Below are positions 9,399-19,447 of a DNA stretch of 64,000 nt, one piece after another. The notes beneath the pieces are model-generated. The model worked only from the letters and a program-made list of their open reading frames with translations, made no database searches and was not told the DNA's origin. A program made the position numbers and the translations under genes. Origin of the DNA: Armatimonadota bacterium (lineage in GTDB: Bacteria > Armatimonadota > UBA5829 > DTJY01). Location: positions 1 through 64,000 of the forward strand of contig JAGONM010000021.1 of assembly GCA_017993055.1 (NCBI GenBank). Direction: 5' to 3'. The first letter of the stretch is position 1. Each line of letters begins with the position of its first letter.

Positions 9399-11393
9399 GT
9401 GTGTAAGTTCAGGATAGCTTCCGAGTTCGATCCGGCAGGGGACCAACCCAAAGCGATAGAGGAACTGGTTGCAGGCATCCGGGACGGCATGCGCTACCAG
9501 ACGCTTCTTGGCGTCACCGGCTCCGGCAAGACGTTCACAATGGCGAACGTCATCGAGAGGGTGCAGAGGCCGAGCCTGGTCATCGCCCACAACAAGACTC
9601 TCGCCGCGCAGCTCTGCGGGGAGTTCAGGGAGTTCTTCCCGGAAAATGCCGTCGAATACTTCGTCAGCTACTACGACTACTACCAGCCGGAGGCCTATAT
9701 TCCCCAGACCGACACGTATATCGAGAAAGATTCTTCGATCAACGATGAGATTGACCGTCTGCGGCACTCGGCCACCCAGGCAGTCTTGGAGCGGCGCGAC
9801 GTGATCATCGTCGCCAGTGTCTCATGCATCTACGGTCTCGGCTCACCGCGCGAGTACGTGAATACGATGCTCGCCCTCTCGACAGGCAGTTCGTATCCCC
9901 GCGAGGAGATTCTTCGACGGCTGGTGGACATGCAGTTCGTCCGCAATGAAGTGGCCCTGCAGCGAGGGACATTCAGAGTGAAGGGCGACATCCTGGAGGT
10001 CCAGCCTGCGGACGAGGAGATCATCATCCGGGTTGAGTGCTTCGGCGACGAAATAGAGAGGATCACCATCGTCGATCCACTGACCGGCGAGGTTCTGAGC
10101 CGTGAGGAGAAGATAACGGTTTTCCCTGCCACCCATTTCGTCGCCTCCGCGGAGAGCATCGAGCGCGCTCTGGGACAGATCGAGGCGGAGCTTCAGGAGA
10201 GAGTCGAGCAGTTCCAGCGCAACGGGCAACTCCTTGAAGCCCAGAGGATCGAACAGCGTACCAAGTACGACATGGAGATGATCAAGGAACTGGGATACTG
10301 CTCGGGCATCGAGAACTACTCGCGGATACTAGATGGGCGGGAGCAGGGCCAACCCCCCTTCTGCCTGCTGGACTACTTTCCGGAAGATTTCCTGGTGATG
10401 ATTGACGAGTCCCACCAGACGATCCCACAGCTACACGGGATGTACGCGGGAGACAGATCGCGAAAAGAGATCCTCGTCGACTTCGGTTTCAGACTGCCGT
10501 CCGCCCTGGACAATCGGCCGCTCAAGTTCGACGAGTTCGAGGAGCGGGTCAACCAGGTCGTATTCATTTCCGCCACTCCGGGGCCGTTCGAAATGAGGCA
10601 CAGCGAGAGGATAGTGGAGCAGATCGTTAGGCCGACCGGACTGATAGATCCGAAGGTGATCATAAGACCTACGACCGGTCAGATTGACGACCTGATCGGC
10701 GAGATTCGCGAACGCACCGAGAAGCGAGAGCGCACTCTCGTAACGACTCTCACGAAGAAGATGGCAGAGGATCTGACTGAGTACCTGGTTGAACTGGGAC
10801 TCAAGGTTCAGTACCTGCACTCGGAGGTACATACTCTCGACCGAATGGAGATTCTGCGGGATCTTCGGCTGGGCGTATACGATATTGTCGTCGGGATCAA
10901 CTTGCTCAGAGAGGGCCTTGATCTTCCCGAGGTGTCACTCGTCGCGATCCTGGATGCGGACAAAGAGGGCTTCCTGCGCTCTGAGACGGCGCTGGTACAG
11001 ACGATCGGTCGGGCAGCGCGAAACATCGATGGGACGGTCATCATGTACGCTGACGACATTACGGGCTCGATGCACCGGGCTATCGAGGAAACCAACCGCC
11101 GTAGAGCGCTTCAGTTGGAGTTCAATGAGCGTCACGGAATCACGCCGGCATCCGTCACGAAAGCCGTTCGCGAGGTAATCGAGGCAAAGAAGGTGGCTGA
11201 GACTAAGGTCGAGTATCGCGCGCGCAGTGCCGTAGACGAGGAGACACCACTCGATAAGATCATGCTGGTGATGGCCAATCTGGAGCGAGAGATGAAGAAA
11301 GCTGCGAAGAATCTGGACTTCGAGTATGCAGCCGAGATTCGCGACGAAATCGCGCGCCTCAAGAAGTTGCTTCCCACATCGCGATGGTCATAG
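9399..11393 (+). CDS. uvrB: Excinuclease ABC subunit B
   Basis: UvrB is the damage-verifying helicase of nucleotide excision repair. It is loaded by UvrA and recruits UvrC. The 664 residues are full length. Visible motifs are Walker A GVTGSGKT at residues 38-45, the DNA-clamping beta-hairpin [20 protein letters not shown] near residue 95, the DESH helicase motif near 336, and the C-terminal UVR motif ([12 protein letters not shown]) that contacts UvrC. The start is GTG with a weak AGGGG upstream. It stands apart from uvrA and uvrC, which form a pair 8 kb downstream. The gene converges on the alcohol dehydrogenase with only about 40 bases between the stops. Confidence 0.98.
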   Translation: MCKFRIASEFDPAGDQPKAIEELVAGIRDGMRYQTLLGVTGSGKTFTMANVIERVQRPSLVIAHNKTLAAQLCGEFREFFPENAVEYFVSYYDYYQPEAYIPQTDTYIEKDSSINDEIDRLRHSATQAVLERRDVIIVASVSCIYGLGSPREYVNTMLALSTGSSYPREEILRRLVDMQFVRNEVALQRGTFRVKGDILEVQPADEEIIIRVECFGDEIERITIVDPLTGEVLSREEKITVFPATHFVASAESIERALGQIEAELQERVEQFQRNGQLLEAQRIEQRTKYDMEMIKELGYCSGIENYSRILDGREQGQPPFCLLDYFPEDFLVMIDESHQTIPQLHGMYAGDRSRKEILVDFGFRLPSALDNRPLKFDEFEERVNQVVFISATPGPFEMRHSERIVEQIVRPTGLIDPKVIIRPTTGQIDDLIGEIRERTEKRERTLVTTLTKKMAEDLTEYLVELGLKVQYLHSEVHTLDRMEILRDLRLGVYDIVVGINLLREGLDLPEVSLVAILDADKEGFLRSETALVQTIGRAARNIDGTVIMYADDITGSMHRAIEETNRRRALQLEFNERHGITPASVTKAVREVIEAKKVAETKVEYRARSAVDEETPLDKIMLVMANLEREMKKAAKNLDFEYAAEIRDEIARLKKLLPTSRWS

Positions 11394-11433
11394 GCAATTC
11401 GCGAGGTGATCGAGGAAATCCGACACTCTTGGG

Positions 11434-12501
11434 CTATGGGTTGATGATCACCTTGATCGCGCCCGATTTATCCTTGCGATCCGCGACCTGGAAAGCCTCG
11501 ATGCCCTCAGAGATCGGGAAGCGGTGGGTGATGAGCGGCTCCGCCTTTATACGGCCTGAAGACAGGAGTTCGAGTGCAACGGGCCATTCCGAGTATTTGA
11601 AGTTGGCAGAAGTCATTACCGCTCGCTGACCCGCGAGGCGAATCTGTCCGAAATCCTCTCGGTAGTCGTGTACGGCAAGGTTCACCAGCCGTCCGCCGCG
11701 CGCGAGAGTCGGGAGGACTTCCTCCAGCGGTCTGCCGACGGTATCAATGATCACTCGCGCGCCTATTCCGTCGGTGAACTTCGCGACAGCGTGGCCCAAG
11801 TCACGGGCATTGCAGTTGATGGCATGATCGGCGCCGAGTGCGGCTCCCCGGACAAGATGGGTATCGTCGACGTCGGCGCAGATGATACTGGTGCAGCCGT
11901 AAACTCTGAGTGCCTGCACCGCCAGTAGTCCAAGAGTACCGGTCCCCATGACGAGCGCGCTTTCAGTTGGTCTGATCCGGGTCATCTCGAGGGCATGAAC
12001 CGCTACTGCCAGGCCGTCTAGCAGTGTCGCTTCGGCCGTGGAGACGTGACTGGGTAACGGGAAGACGTGGGTGGCCCAAACCGGCACGAACTCGGCCATG
12101 CCGCCGTAGTAGTAGTCTTGATAGCCCCAGCCCGCACCGTGGCCCATATGCTGTGTGTTCGGGCAGAGCTCTTCCTCTCCGTGGCGGCACCACCAGCATG
12201 TGCCGTCAACTCTGAAGCATAGAACCGCGACGCGCTTCCCCAGGAGTGATCGGTCGGCCCTATCGCCCACATCGTCGACGACCCCGGCCACCTCGTGGCC
12301 TGGGATGATATTTCGCGGATTGGCGCGCATCTCTCCGACAGTGTGCTGCGCCCACGGGTTTTCCCCGTGTAGGTAGCGGATGTCGCTTCCGCAGATTCCA
12401 CAGTCGGTCACGCGAACCATTACCTCGTCCGAGCCGAGTGGCGGTCTGGGTACGTCAGCGACCTCCAGATGTTCCGTATCGCGGAGTACGACAGCTTTCA
12501 C
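11434..12501 (-). CDS. Zinc-dependent alcohol/sorbitol-type dehydrogenase (MDR family)
   Basis: A medium-chain dehydrogenase/reductase of 355 residues, predicted to oxidise an alcohol or polyol with NAD(P). Catalytic zinc ligands are visible in CGICGSD and PGHEVAG. A structural-zinc lobe contains four cysteines ending in CWWCRHGEEELC, and the Rossmann motif reads GTGTLGLLAVQ. The substrate cannot be told from sequence; threonine, sorbitol or other sugar-alcohol dehydrogenases are all possible. GTG 12501 is chosen because GGGAG lies eight bases before it; the ATG at 12519 would place that site inside the gene. It has its own promoter (TATAAT at 12554-12559). Confidence 0.9.
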   Translation of the reverse strand: MKAVVLRDTEHLEVADVPRPPLGSDEVMVRVTDCGICGSDIRYLHGENPWAQHTVGEMRANPRNIIPGHEVAGVVDDVGDRADRSLLGKRVAVLCFRVDGTCWWCRHGEEELCPNTQHMGHGAGWGYQDYYYGGMAEFVPVWATHVFPLPSHVSTAEATLLDGLAVAVHALEMTRIRPTESALVMGTGTLGLLAVQALRVYGCTSIICADVDDTHLVRGAALGADHAINCNARDLGHAVAKFTDGIGARVIIDTVGRPLEEVLPTLARGGRLVNLAVHDYREDFGQIRLAGQRAVMTSANFKYSEWPVALELLSSGRIKAEPLITHRFPISEGIEAFQVADRKDKSGAIKVIINP

Positions 12502-12527
12502 ATTCGAAGCTCCCTTCATCGGCGTTT

Positions 12528-12540
12528 CGGGGAAGCCCCG
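12528..12540 (-). other. Small hairpin in the dehydrogenase leader
   Basis: CGGGG and CCCCG flank a three-base loop between the predicted start of transcription and the ribosome site of the dehydrogenase gene. No T tract follows, so it is not a terminator; it may only stabilise the short leader. Confidence 0.35.
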
Positions 12541-12553
12541 ATATCCCTCTCAG

Positions 12554-12559
12554 ATTATA
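12554..12559 (-). promoter_or_regulatory. -10 box of the alcohol dehydrogenase promoter
   Basis: A perfect TATAAT on the minus strand lies 52 bases before the GTG start and after the stop of the PilZ-like gene. No good -35 match was found 16-18 bases upstream, so the promoter may be weak or activator dependent. Confidence 0.5.
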
Positions 12560-12590
12560 CCCGAAATCGGCGAGGAGAGTTGGAGTGGAA

Positions 12591-13058
12591 TCAGATTGGC
12601 ATCCGATGGCTCTGGTGGAGTTCGTCGCAGCGGATGGATGTGCGTATCGCCCTTTCGTCTGTGGCCGAAAGGGCGCGGAAGCGGACTTCCGCTGAGTAGT
12701 GGAGCGTATCGGCGCAGCCGGACCGCGATACCTTGCGGACAACCGCCTTGACCGGGACAGGCGTAGTGCGGAGCAGCGTAAAGATTTCCATCTGGAGCGG
12801 GTCTCCCTGCGAAAGTCCTAGGCTGGCGGGCAGAACCAGGATGAGCCCTCTTCGATTGACCTCGTGACACAAACAGACGATCGGTGTTATGTTGCCGTTG
12901 GACCTGCGGATGTTGACCCGTACCAACACGGACTTGGCCAGCCGAACGTAGTCCTCCTGCGCCTTGTGAGGCGATTCGAGTACGGGCCGTTCAGTTCCTA
13001 TCTCACGGTTCATGGTCGAACTCACGGTTGCCTCTGAACGTCTCACCTTAAACTCCAT
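12591..13058 (-). CDS. PilZ-like domain protein
   Basis: A 155-residue protein. The segment from VLVRVNI to the ARFRAL-like strand (VRFRALSATDERAI) follows the length and strand pattern of PilZ domains, which bind cyclic di-GMP. The usual D/N-x-S-x-x-G element is changed to N-R-R-G, and only a partial arginine motif is seen (R-R-S-N-G), so nucleotide binding is doubtful. No signal peptide or membrane helix is present. The start is uncertain: ATG 13058 has a weak AGGTT, ATG 13013 is an alternative, and the frame stays open to a TTG at 13166. It is divergent from mnmG. Confidence 0.55.
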   Translation of the reverse strand: MEFKVRRSEATVSSTMNREIGTERPVLESPHKAQEDYVRLAKSVLVRVNIRRSNGNITPIVCLCHEVNRRGLILVLPASLGLSQGDPLQMEIFTLLRTTPVPVKAVVRKVSRSGCADTLHYSAEVRFRALSATDERAIRTSIRCDELHQSHRMPI

Positions 13059-13223
13059 GATTGGTGAACCTATCGGTGACGCCGGACCACTCGGCGCGTC
13101 GCCCCGACTTGAACTGGGCGCAGTAGAGATTATCGTGATTGCCGAGGCTTGAGGTGAGTTGTGCAAAATACTAGTTTACCGCAGAGTCTCGACTTGCAGA
13201 TCAGACGCCTGGGTGATGCCCTG

Positions 13224-13232
13224 TGGTATAAT
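13224..13232 (+). promoter_or_regulatory. Extended -10 promoter of mnmG
   Basis: TGG-TATAAT forms an extended -10 element (TGn plus TATAAT at 13227-13232), 47 bases before the GTG start of mnmG. No convincing -35 box is present, which is usual for extended -10 promoters. Confidence 0.55.
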
Positions 13233-13279
13233 GTGGCGTATTCGGTGTTCGAGAGCCAATCGCTGGCGAGGATAGCATC

Positions 13280-15235
13280 GTGCCTCAGCGTTACGACATT
13301 ATTGTTATCGGAGGGGGCCATGCGGGTTGCGAAGCAGCCCTGGCGTCCGCGCGTCTGAGTTGCGCAACTCTTCTTCTCACGCTGAATCCCGACACCATCG
13401 CGCTGATGCCGTGCAACTGCAGCATTGGCGGACCCGCCAAAGGGCACTTGGTGCGCGAGATTGACGCCCTCGGTGGAGAGATGGGGCTCAACACCGACGA
13501 GACGTACACTCATGTGCGGATGCTTAACACGGGTAAGGGGCCTGCCGTCCGAGCGATTCGCGCGCAGGCCGACAAGAGGTTGTACCAGGCCAGGATGCGC
13601 CGCGTGATCGAAAACCAGCCCAACCTCGAGTTGAAGCAAGCTATGGTCGAGCGGCTGATCGTCGAGGACGGTCGAATAATCGGCGTTGAGACACAGACAG
13701 GAACGCAGTATCTCGCACAATCGGTGATCGTGACGACGGGTACGTTCCTGAATGGCCTCGTTCATATCGGGGAGGCGAGCTACCCGGCCGGGCGGTCGGG
13801 CGAGTTCGCAGCGGAAGGACTCTCGCGGAGTCTCAGTGAACTGGGATTCGATCTGGGCAGAATGAAGACAGGTACTACCGCTCGCGTTGACAAGCGGACC
13901 ATAGACTTCAGATATACCGAGGTCCAGCCGTCGGATCCGGACCCATTGTTGTTTTCCTACGTGAGCCAGCCGCATCGCCGGAATGACCTGCTTCCGTGCT
14001 GGCTCACCTTCACGACCTCGCGCACCCACGAGGTAATACTTGAGAACCTTCACCGTTCGGCACTGTACGGTGGAAGGATTTCCGGCGTCGGGCCGAGATA
14101 TTGCCCCTCCATCGAGGACAAGCTCGTCCGGTTTCCCGACAAGCGAAGGCACCACGTCTTCCTTGAGCAAGAGGGCTGGGATACGAACGAGATATACGTG
14201 CAGGGCATGTCCACAAGCCTTCCTGAGGATGTTCAACTCGGCTTTCTCCGCACCATACCGGGGTTAGAGGAAGTCGAGATGATCCGCCCTGGATATGCCG
14301 TCGAATACGATTACGTTCCCCCAGTCCAACTCAAACCGTCACTGGAAACAAAGCTGGTCCACGGTCTATATCTTGCCGGCCAGATCAATGGGACCTCCGG
14401 ATACGAGGAAGCCGCCGGCCAGGGACTAATGGCCGGGATAAACGCAGTCCTTGCTCTTCGCGGCGAGGATCCGCTTGTACTACTCCGTTCTCAGGCGTAC
14501 ATCGGAGTCATGGTAGATGATCTCGTTACGAAGGGCGCCGATGACCCCTATCGATTGCTGACGTCCCGCGCGGAACATCGCCTACTGCTTCGCCAATCCA
14601 ATGCCGATGCTCGCCTTACTGCCATCGGCCGAAAAGTGGGGCTGGTCTCCGACGGCAGATGGGAGGTCTTCCAGCATCGATCGGAGATGATCCGGGAGGA
14701 GACGAGACGCCTGGGTAAGACCTGGGTTGGTGCCGAGGACGCGGACAGGCTGCGTGCCGTGCAGCTACCCGTCGTATCACGAAGAACTTCCCTGCGTGAG
14801 CTACTAAGGCGCCCGGAGGTATCGCACGTGGACATACAGCGACTGAGTGCGGGGGATTCGCCGCTGCCGTCTGAGGTGTGCGAGCAGGTGGAGTTGCAGG
14901 TCAAGTACGAGGGATATATCCGCAGGCAGCAGTCGCAGGCGGCCCAGCAGAGACGTCTATGGAATCTGCAGATTCCCTACGGTTTTGACTACGATGCGGT
15001 AGGCGCCATCTCGCGCGAGGGCCGAGAGAAACTCGCGAACGTGATGCCTGTTTCCGTCGGCCAGGCTGCGAGGATTCCAGGTTTGACGCCGGCGGATATC
15101 TCGATACTCACGGTCGTTGTGCACCGGGCGGCATGCGTTCGCGGGACTTCTCATTCGGAAGGTCTTTCGGACTTGCCTGCAGAACAGTCCGGCAGATGCG
15201 CCGGACCGAAGCCGGCCGTCAAGAAGAAGGAGTGA
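13280..15235 (+). CDS. mnmG: tRNA uridine-5-carboxymethylaminomethyl modification enzyme MnmG (GidA)
   Basis: MnmG is the FAD/NADH protein that, with MnmE, builds the cmnm5 group on U34 of tRNAs decoding split codon boxes. The protein has 651 residues. The FAD-binding GGGHAG is at residues 11-16. [28 protein letters not shown], the second GidA signature ([17 protein letters not shown]) and the C-terminal [10 protein letters not shown] are all present. A tail of about 40 residues after that last motif (ending PAVKKKE) is longer than usual and low in conserved residues. GTG 13280 has GAGGA eight bases upstream. mnmE is not in the window. The TIM-barrel gene follows after only six bases, so the two are probably co-transcribed. 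Confidence 0.97.
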   Translation: MPQRYDIIVIGGGHAGCEAALASARLSCATLLLTLNPDTIALMPCNCSIGGPAKGHLVREIDALGGEMGLNTDETYTHVRMLNTGKGPAVRAIRAQADKRLYQARMRRVIENQPNLELKQAMVERLIVEDGRIIGVETQTGTQYLAQSVIVTTGTFLNGLVHIGEASYPAGRSGEFAAEGLSRSLSELGFDLGRMKTGTTARVDKRTIDFRYTEVQPSDPDPLLFSYVSQPHRRNDLLPCWLTFTTSRTHEVILENLHRSALYGGRISGVGPRYCPSIEDKLVRFPDKRRHHVFLEQEGWDTNEIYVQGMSTSLPEDVQLGFLRTIPGLEEVEMIRPGYAVEYDYVPPVQLKPSLETKLVHGLYLAGQINGTSGYEEAAGQGLMAGINAVLALRGEDPLVLLRSQAYIGVMVDDLVTKGADDPYRLLTSRAEHRLLLRQSNADARLTAIGRKVGLVSDGRWEVFQHRSEMIREETRRLGKTWVGAEDADRLRAVQLPVVSRRTSLRELLRRPEVSHVDIQRLSAGDSPLPSEVCEQVELQVKYEGYIRRQQSQAAQQRRLWNLQIPYGFDYDAVGAISREGREKLANVMPVSVGQAARIPGLTPADISILTVVVHRAACVRGTSHSEGLSDLPAEQSGRCAGPKPAVKKKE

Positions 15236-15241
15236 CCCAAG

Positions 15242-16006
15242 TTGACACCGATTGCCCTGCAACTATACACGCTTCGCCCTGATGTCTACCCAGAAGGCCA
15301 AGATGACTTTCCAGGAGTACTTCGGACCGTTGCCGATATCGGATACAAGGGTGTGGAGTTCGCCGGACTCCATGGGCATGATGCCAAGGAGATCAAGCGA
15401 TTGCTCGACGATCTCGGACTCATGGCGTGCAGCAGCCACGCAGGCCTACCAACCCCGGAGATTCTGAGGCAGATGGCGGACACGGAATGCACGCTAGGAA
15501 GCACCCGGATCATTAGTGGACTGGGCCCCGATCAGTTCAGGACTGTGGACGACTGCAAGGCCGCGGCCGCGAAGTTCCAGAAGGCTGCCGAGATGCTGGA
15601 GCCCTACGGTATAAAGTTCGGCTACCACAACCACTGGTGGGAGTTCGACAGGGTGGAAGGTCAGACCGTGTACGAAATACTGATGGCCGAAGGCCTTGAT
15701 TTCTTCAGCGAGCTCGACGTCTACTGGGCTGCATGGGGAAAGACCGAACCGGTCGAGGTAGTAGGTCGCCACAAGTCGCGCATTCCGTTCCTTCACCTCA
15801 AGGACGGCATGCTCCAGGAGTCACACCCTCATGTCGCAGTCGGTTCGGGCAAGCTGGACTTCTCGGCGATCATCGGTGCGGCGGACCCACAGGTACTTGA
15901 ATGGCTGGTCGTGGAGTTGGATGCCTTCGACGGCCATATGTTGGAGGCCGTCAAGCAGAGCTATCGTTACCTCACGTCGAACGGACTGGCTGAGGGCGGC
16001 AAGTAG
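15242..16006 (+). CDS. Sugar phosphate isomerase/epimerase family TIM-barrel protein
   Basis: A 254-residue cytosolic member of the xylose-isomerase-like TIM-barrel family (AP endonuclease 2 superfamily). These enzymes use one or two divalent metals to isomerise or epimerise sugars and inositol derivatives. Likely metal ligands are in GVEFAG, YHNHWWEFD, SELDVYWA, PFLHLKDG and VVELDA. The start is TTG 15242 with AAGGAG nine bases upstream, at the very end of mnmG. A second, Tat-exported member of the family lies 2.5 kb downstream. The exact substrate is unknown; the neighbouring Gfo/Idh gene suggests oxidised sugars or inositols. Confidence 0.85.
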   Translation: MTPIALQLYTLRPDVYPEGQDDFPGVLRTVADIGYKGVEFAGLHGHDAKEIKRLLDDLGLMACSSHAGLPTPEILRQMADTECTLGSTRIISGLGPDQFRTVDDCKAAAAKFQKAAEMLEPYGIKFGYHNHWWEFDRVEGQTVYEILMAEGLDFFSELDVYWAAWGKTEPVEVVGRHKSRIPFLHLKDGMLQESHPHVAVGSGKLDFSAIIGAADPQVLEWLVVELDAFDGHMLEAVKQSYRYLTSNGLAEGGK

Positions 16007-16008
16007 CT

Positions 16009-17064
16009 ATGCACAGGGAGACTATGACGCCGCGCGAGAGGTGGTTGGCCGTTCTGAATCGGGAGAAGCCCGACCGGATTCCCATGGAGTACTGGGCGAC
16101 CCCTGAAGCCACGGAGAAGCTCCTGCGGCACCTCAACTGCGACCATGACGAGATGCTTGAGAGGTTGCACATTGATCCTATGGTCGGCCTCGGCGGCAGA
16201 TACGTCGGCCCGCCGATACCGGAGAACAGTGATGTCTTCGGTATCGAGCGGCGCAGGGTCGAATACGGGACCGGCGCGTACGACGAGTCGGTGAGCGCTC
16301 CACTGGGGGAGTATTGCTCCGTAGAGGAGATTGAGGCCGACTACGCTTGGCCGAAGCCGGACTGGTGGGACTATTCCCACCTGCAGAAGGAGGTTGAGGG
16401 CAAGGACCACCTTCCGATGAGGGGTGGTGGATCCGAGCCGTTTCTCACATACAAGGCGCTGCGCGGCGAGGCCCAGGCCTTCATGGATCTGATCGAGAAC
16501 CCTGATATAGTCCATTACTGCCTTGACAGGCTGTTCGAGTTAGCCTATCAGAACACACTGAGAATCTTTGAGGCGATTCCCGGCAAGGTAATGGTCACGT
16601 TTGTCGCAGAGGATCTTGGTGGGCAGACATCGCTGATGTACTCCCCTCAGCACATACGCGACTATCTGATCCCGCGGATGAGGCAGATGGTCGAACTTGT
16701 CAAGCAGCATGGCTCCTATGTGTTCCATCATTCGGACGGCGCGGTCAGAGAGATCCTACCCGACCTCATCGAGATGGGGATTGAGGTCCTCAACCCCGTG
16801 CAGTGGAGATGCCCCGGTATGGAGCGAGAGGGCTTGAAGCGAGATTTCGGAGACAGGCTGATCTTCCATGGGGGTGTGGACAACCAGTACACCATACCGT
16901 TCGGAACAGTCGAAGAGGTCCGTAGCGAGGTTGAAGAGAACATCAAAACTCTTGGCGCCGGTGGTGGCTATATTATCGCGCCGTGCCACAACATACAGGC
17001 GGTCGGGCCTCCGGGTAACGTGGTGGCATTGTATGAGACGGGCTATGAGTGCGGGTGGCAGTAG
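16009..17064 (+). CDS. Uroporphyrinogen decarboxylase-family (URO-D) protein
   Basis: A 351-residue protein of the URO-D superfamily, beginning TPRERWLAVLNREKPDRIPM, which is the typical N-terminal signature. It also has FHGGVDNQ and the late motif GGGYIIAPCHNIQ. True HemE enzymes are part of haem synthesis, but this copy lies in a sugar-utilisation run and resembles the expanded paralogs whose better-known members are corrinoid-linked methyltransferases or remain uncharacterised. A role in haem synthesis is therefore unlikely. It starts three bases after the previous stop, so it is co-transcribed. The ATG at 16024 is an alternative start. Confidence 0.8.
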   Translation: MHRETMTPRERWLAVLNREKPDRIPMEYWATPEATEKLLRHLNCDHDEMLERLHIDPMVGLGGRYVGPPIPENSDVFGIERRRVEYGTGAYDESVSAPLGEYCSVEEIEADYAWPKPDWWDYSHLQKEVEGKDHLPMRGGGSEPFLTYKALRGEAQAFMDLIENPDIVHYCLDRLFELAYQNTLRIFEAIPGKVMVTFVAEDLGGQTSLMYSPQHIRDYLIPRMRQMVELVKQHGSYVFHHSDGAVREILPDLIEMGIEVLNPVQWRCPGMEREGLKRDFGDRLIFHGGVDNQYTIPFGTVEEVRSEVEENIKTLGAGGGYIIAPCHNIQAVGPPGNVVALYETGYECGWQ

Positions 17065-17148
17065 CTGCCTAGCTCGGACCAGTCGAAGGAGAATGGGCCT
17101 CGAGCGTGGAACGAATGGACGAGAGCACACTGCGGGAGGTTCGCGGCA

Positions 17149-18483
17149 GTGAGGACTGATGATTGCGGCAAGTGGAGCAGAAGAGATTTCCTTAGGACAT
17201 CCTCGGCGGTGGTCGCCCTGGGAATAGGAGGAGTAGACATGACATCGGATTCGGCAAACGCGCGGAGCGTCTCGGCCGGCGACAAGATAGTCGTAGGCGT
17301 GATCGGGTTGGGTGGCCGCGGCACGGGGGTCATGCGAGGCTTCATGAGCTACCCTGACGTGGAGATAGGTGCTGTATGTGATGTGGATGACGGGCATCTG
17401 GCGGCCGGTCTTGAGGCGGCCGGGGGAAGTGCGAAGACCTACAAGGATTATCGGAGACTGCTAGAGCAGAAGGATCTCGACGCAGTCCTCGTATCGACGC
17501 CCCCCCACTGGCACCCACTGATATCGATAGAGGCGTGCCAGGCGGGCAAGGATGTGTACTGCGAAAAACCGATCTCGCGGTACCCTGCGGAGGCGGTCGC
17601 AATGGCGAAGGCTGCTCGCGATAACAAGAGGGTCACGCAGGTCGGCACCCAGATTCACTCCCTCGACAACTTCCGACGCTGCGTGGAGATAGTGCGTTCG
17701 GGGATGCTTGGCAAGATACATGCTGTTCGAGTGGTCTGCACGATGAATGACTATCCCGGCGGGTGCGGCCGGCCCGCCGATGGTCCCGCGCCGGACGGTC
17801 TCGATTGGGACATGTGGTGCGGTCCCGCGCCGCTGGTCCCGTTCAACGAAGCGCGCTTCACGGTTCACCGATACTTCAAGGATTACGTGGGAAGCTGGCT
17901 GAACGAACTGGGGCCGCATATAGTGGATCTAGCCTTCTGGGCCATGGATCCGGGGCAGCCGAGATCGGTCATGGCAACCGGGGGAAGGTTCATAGCGAAC
18001 GACATAAGCACTATCCCGGATACGGTTGATGTCCTTTGGGAGTTCGACGGTTTCACGATGACCTGGATGAACATGTGCGGGAACAGCTTCAACTTCGATT
18101 TTGGCGGGCCGCCGGATGGTGGGCGCAGGCTTGGAGTTATCTTCCACGGAACTGAGGGCACTCTGCTTGGTGACTATGGATCGCACAAGGTCATCTCCGA
18201 GGGCAACAGGCTCGATGAGGTCCCTCTGCCGGAGCCGAGCATACCGTCCTCTCCCGGGCACGATAGAGAGTTCCTCGATGCGATCAAGACTCGCGAGCAG
18301 CCACTCTGCAACTTCGACTACCATATGCCGATGGCTGTGGCTCTGAACTTGGGGCATGTCGCACTTGACGCGAGACGAAGGGTGTACTGGGACCCCCAGA
18401 AGCTCGAAGTCACAGGAGATAGGGAGGCATCCGAACTTGCGACACCAAAGTATCGCAAGCCCTGGAAGTTCCCGAAGGTCTAA
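17149..18483 (+). CDS. Tat-exported Gfo/Idh/MocA family oxidoreductase
   Basis: A 444-residue NAD(P)-dependent oxidoreductase. The N-terminus carries a twin-arginine export signal (WSRRDFLRTSS plus a hydrophobic stretch), so the protein is folded with its cofactor before export to the periplasm. The Rossmann motif is VGVIGLGGRGTG near residue 48. The family's EKP motif is in CEKPISRYPAEAVAMAK, and the substrate-binding His is in ELGPHIVDLAFW. The start is GTG with GGGAGG nine bases upstream. Exported members of this family are expanded in Planctomycetota and Armatimonadota and are thought to act on sugars, sometimes by NAD-retaining chemistry. Confidence 0.9.
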   Translation: MRTDDCGKWSRRDFLRTSSAVVALGIGGVDMTSDSANARSVSAGDKIVVGVIGLGGRGTGVMRGFMSYPDVEIGAVCDVDDGHLAAGLEAAGGSAKTYKDYRRLLEQKDLDAVLVSTPPHWHPLISIEACQAGKDVYCEKPISRYPAEAVAMAKAARDNKRVTQVGTQIHSLDNFRRCVEIVRSGMLGKIHAVRVVCTMNDYPGGCGRPADGPAPDGLDWDMWCGPAPLVPFNEARFTVHRYFKDYVGSWLNELGPHIVDLAFWAMDPGQPRSVMATGGRFIANDISTIPDTVDVLWEFDGFTMTWMNMCGNSFNFDFGGPPDGGRRLGVIFHGTEGTLLGDYGSHKVISEGNRLDEVPLPEPSIPSSPGHDREFLDAIKTREQPLCNFDYHMPMAVALNLGHVALDARRRVYWDPQKLEVTGDREASELATPKYRKPWKFPKV

Positions 18484-18510
18484 GCGCGGTCAGCGGACGA
18501 GGTAGTACGA

Positions 18511-19410
18511 ATGGACAGACGCAGGTTTCTGGGATGGGCTGCGAGAACCGTCGCAGCCGCAGGCATCGCGCCGCAGATCGTTCACGATGGTGTTTTCGCC
18601 AAGGAGGTAGGTCTAGTGTCTAAGCCCGAACTGAAGAAGGCTCTGGTCTATGGTATGTTGCCGGGCGACCTGAGCATGGAGGATCGGTTCCAGCTCGCCG
18701 CCGAATGTGGATTCGACGGGGTGGAGGCACCTCCGGTGACGGATAGGGTGGAGTGCGAGGCGATGCGGAAGGCCGCGACCGCCGCCGGCATCGAGATACA
18801 CTCCGTGATATATGGCGGATGGGGGAAACCCCTCTCCGCTCCTGAACCGAAGGATCGGCAGGAGGGTGAACAGGCGGTGAAGGATGCTCTACACGGAGCC
18901 AGAGCATTGGGAGCCGACACCCTGCTTCTAGTACCGGGCCGTGTCACCGAGGAGATACGCTACCAGGACGTGTATGAGCGTTCACAAGCTAGCATCAGGA
19001 AACTCATCCCGACGGCCAAACGTCTCGGCGTTGTCATCGCCGTTGAGAACGTCTGGAATGGCTTTCTGCTGAGTCCTATCGAGTTCGCGAGGTATGTGGA
19101 TGAACTCGATAGTCCGTTCGTCCAGGCGTATTTCGACGTCGGCAATGTGATTGGCGCATTTGGGTTCTCACAGGACTGGATCAGGACGCTTGGACCGAGA
19201 ATAAGGCGTCTCCACGTGAAGGACTTCAAGCTCGACGGCAGGCAGTGGACGAATCTCCTGGATGGTAGCGTCAACTGGAAGGAGGTGCGCAAGTCCATCG
19301 AAGAGGTTGGTTACGGCGGCTACATGACCTGCGAACTCGGCGGCGGCGACGCTGCATACCTCAAGGACGTTGCCGCCAGAATGGATCGGATCATCACGGG
19401 CGACCTGTGA
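18511..19410 (+). CDS. Tat-exported sugar phosphate isomerase/epimerase family protein
   Basis: A 299-residue TIM-barrel protein of the xylose-isomerase-like family. It starts MDRRRFLGWAART, a twin-arginine signal, and so is probably exported, unlike its 15242-16006 relative. Likely metal-binding elements are GFDGVEAP, AVENVWNGF, YFDVGNV, RLHVKDFK and CELGGG. GAGG upstream supports ATG 18511. It directly follows the exported Gfo/Idh oxidoreductase after 27 bases. The pair may oxidise and isomerise the same sugar outside the cytoplasm. A strong terminator follows. Confidence 0.87.
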   Translation: MDRRRFLGWAARTVAAAGIAPQIVHDGVFAKEVGLVSKPELKKALVYGMLPGDLSMEDRFQLAAECGFDGVEAPPVTDRVECEAMRKAATAAGIEIHSVIYGGWGKPLSAPEPKDRQEGEQAVKDALHGARALGADTLLLVPGRVTEEIRYQDVYERSQASIRKLIPTAKRLGVVIAVENVWNGFLLSPIEFARYVDELDSPFVQAYFDVGNVIGAFGFSQDWIRTLGPRIRRLHVKDFKLDGRQWTNLLDGSVNWKEVRKSIEEVGYGGYMTCELGGGDAAYLKDVAARMDRIITGDL

Positions 19411-19447
19411 CGGTGCGCGTGAGTATAGGGGTTGTAGAGTACCAATG

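Noticed and set aside
13130-14236. Long minus-strand frame of 368 codons opposite mnmG
   Set aside because: It lies on the complement of a highly conserved gene, has no recognisable domain and is explained by codon bias in GC-rich DNA.
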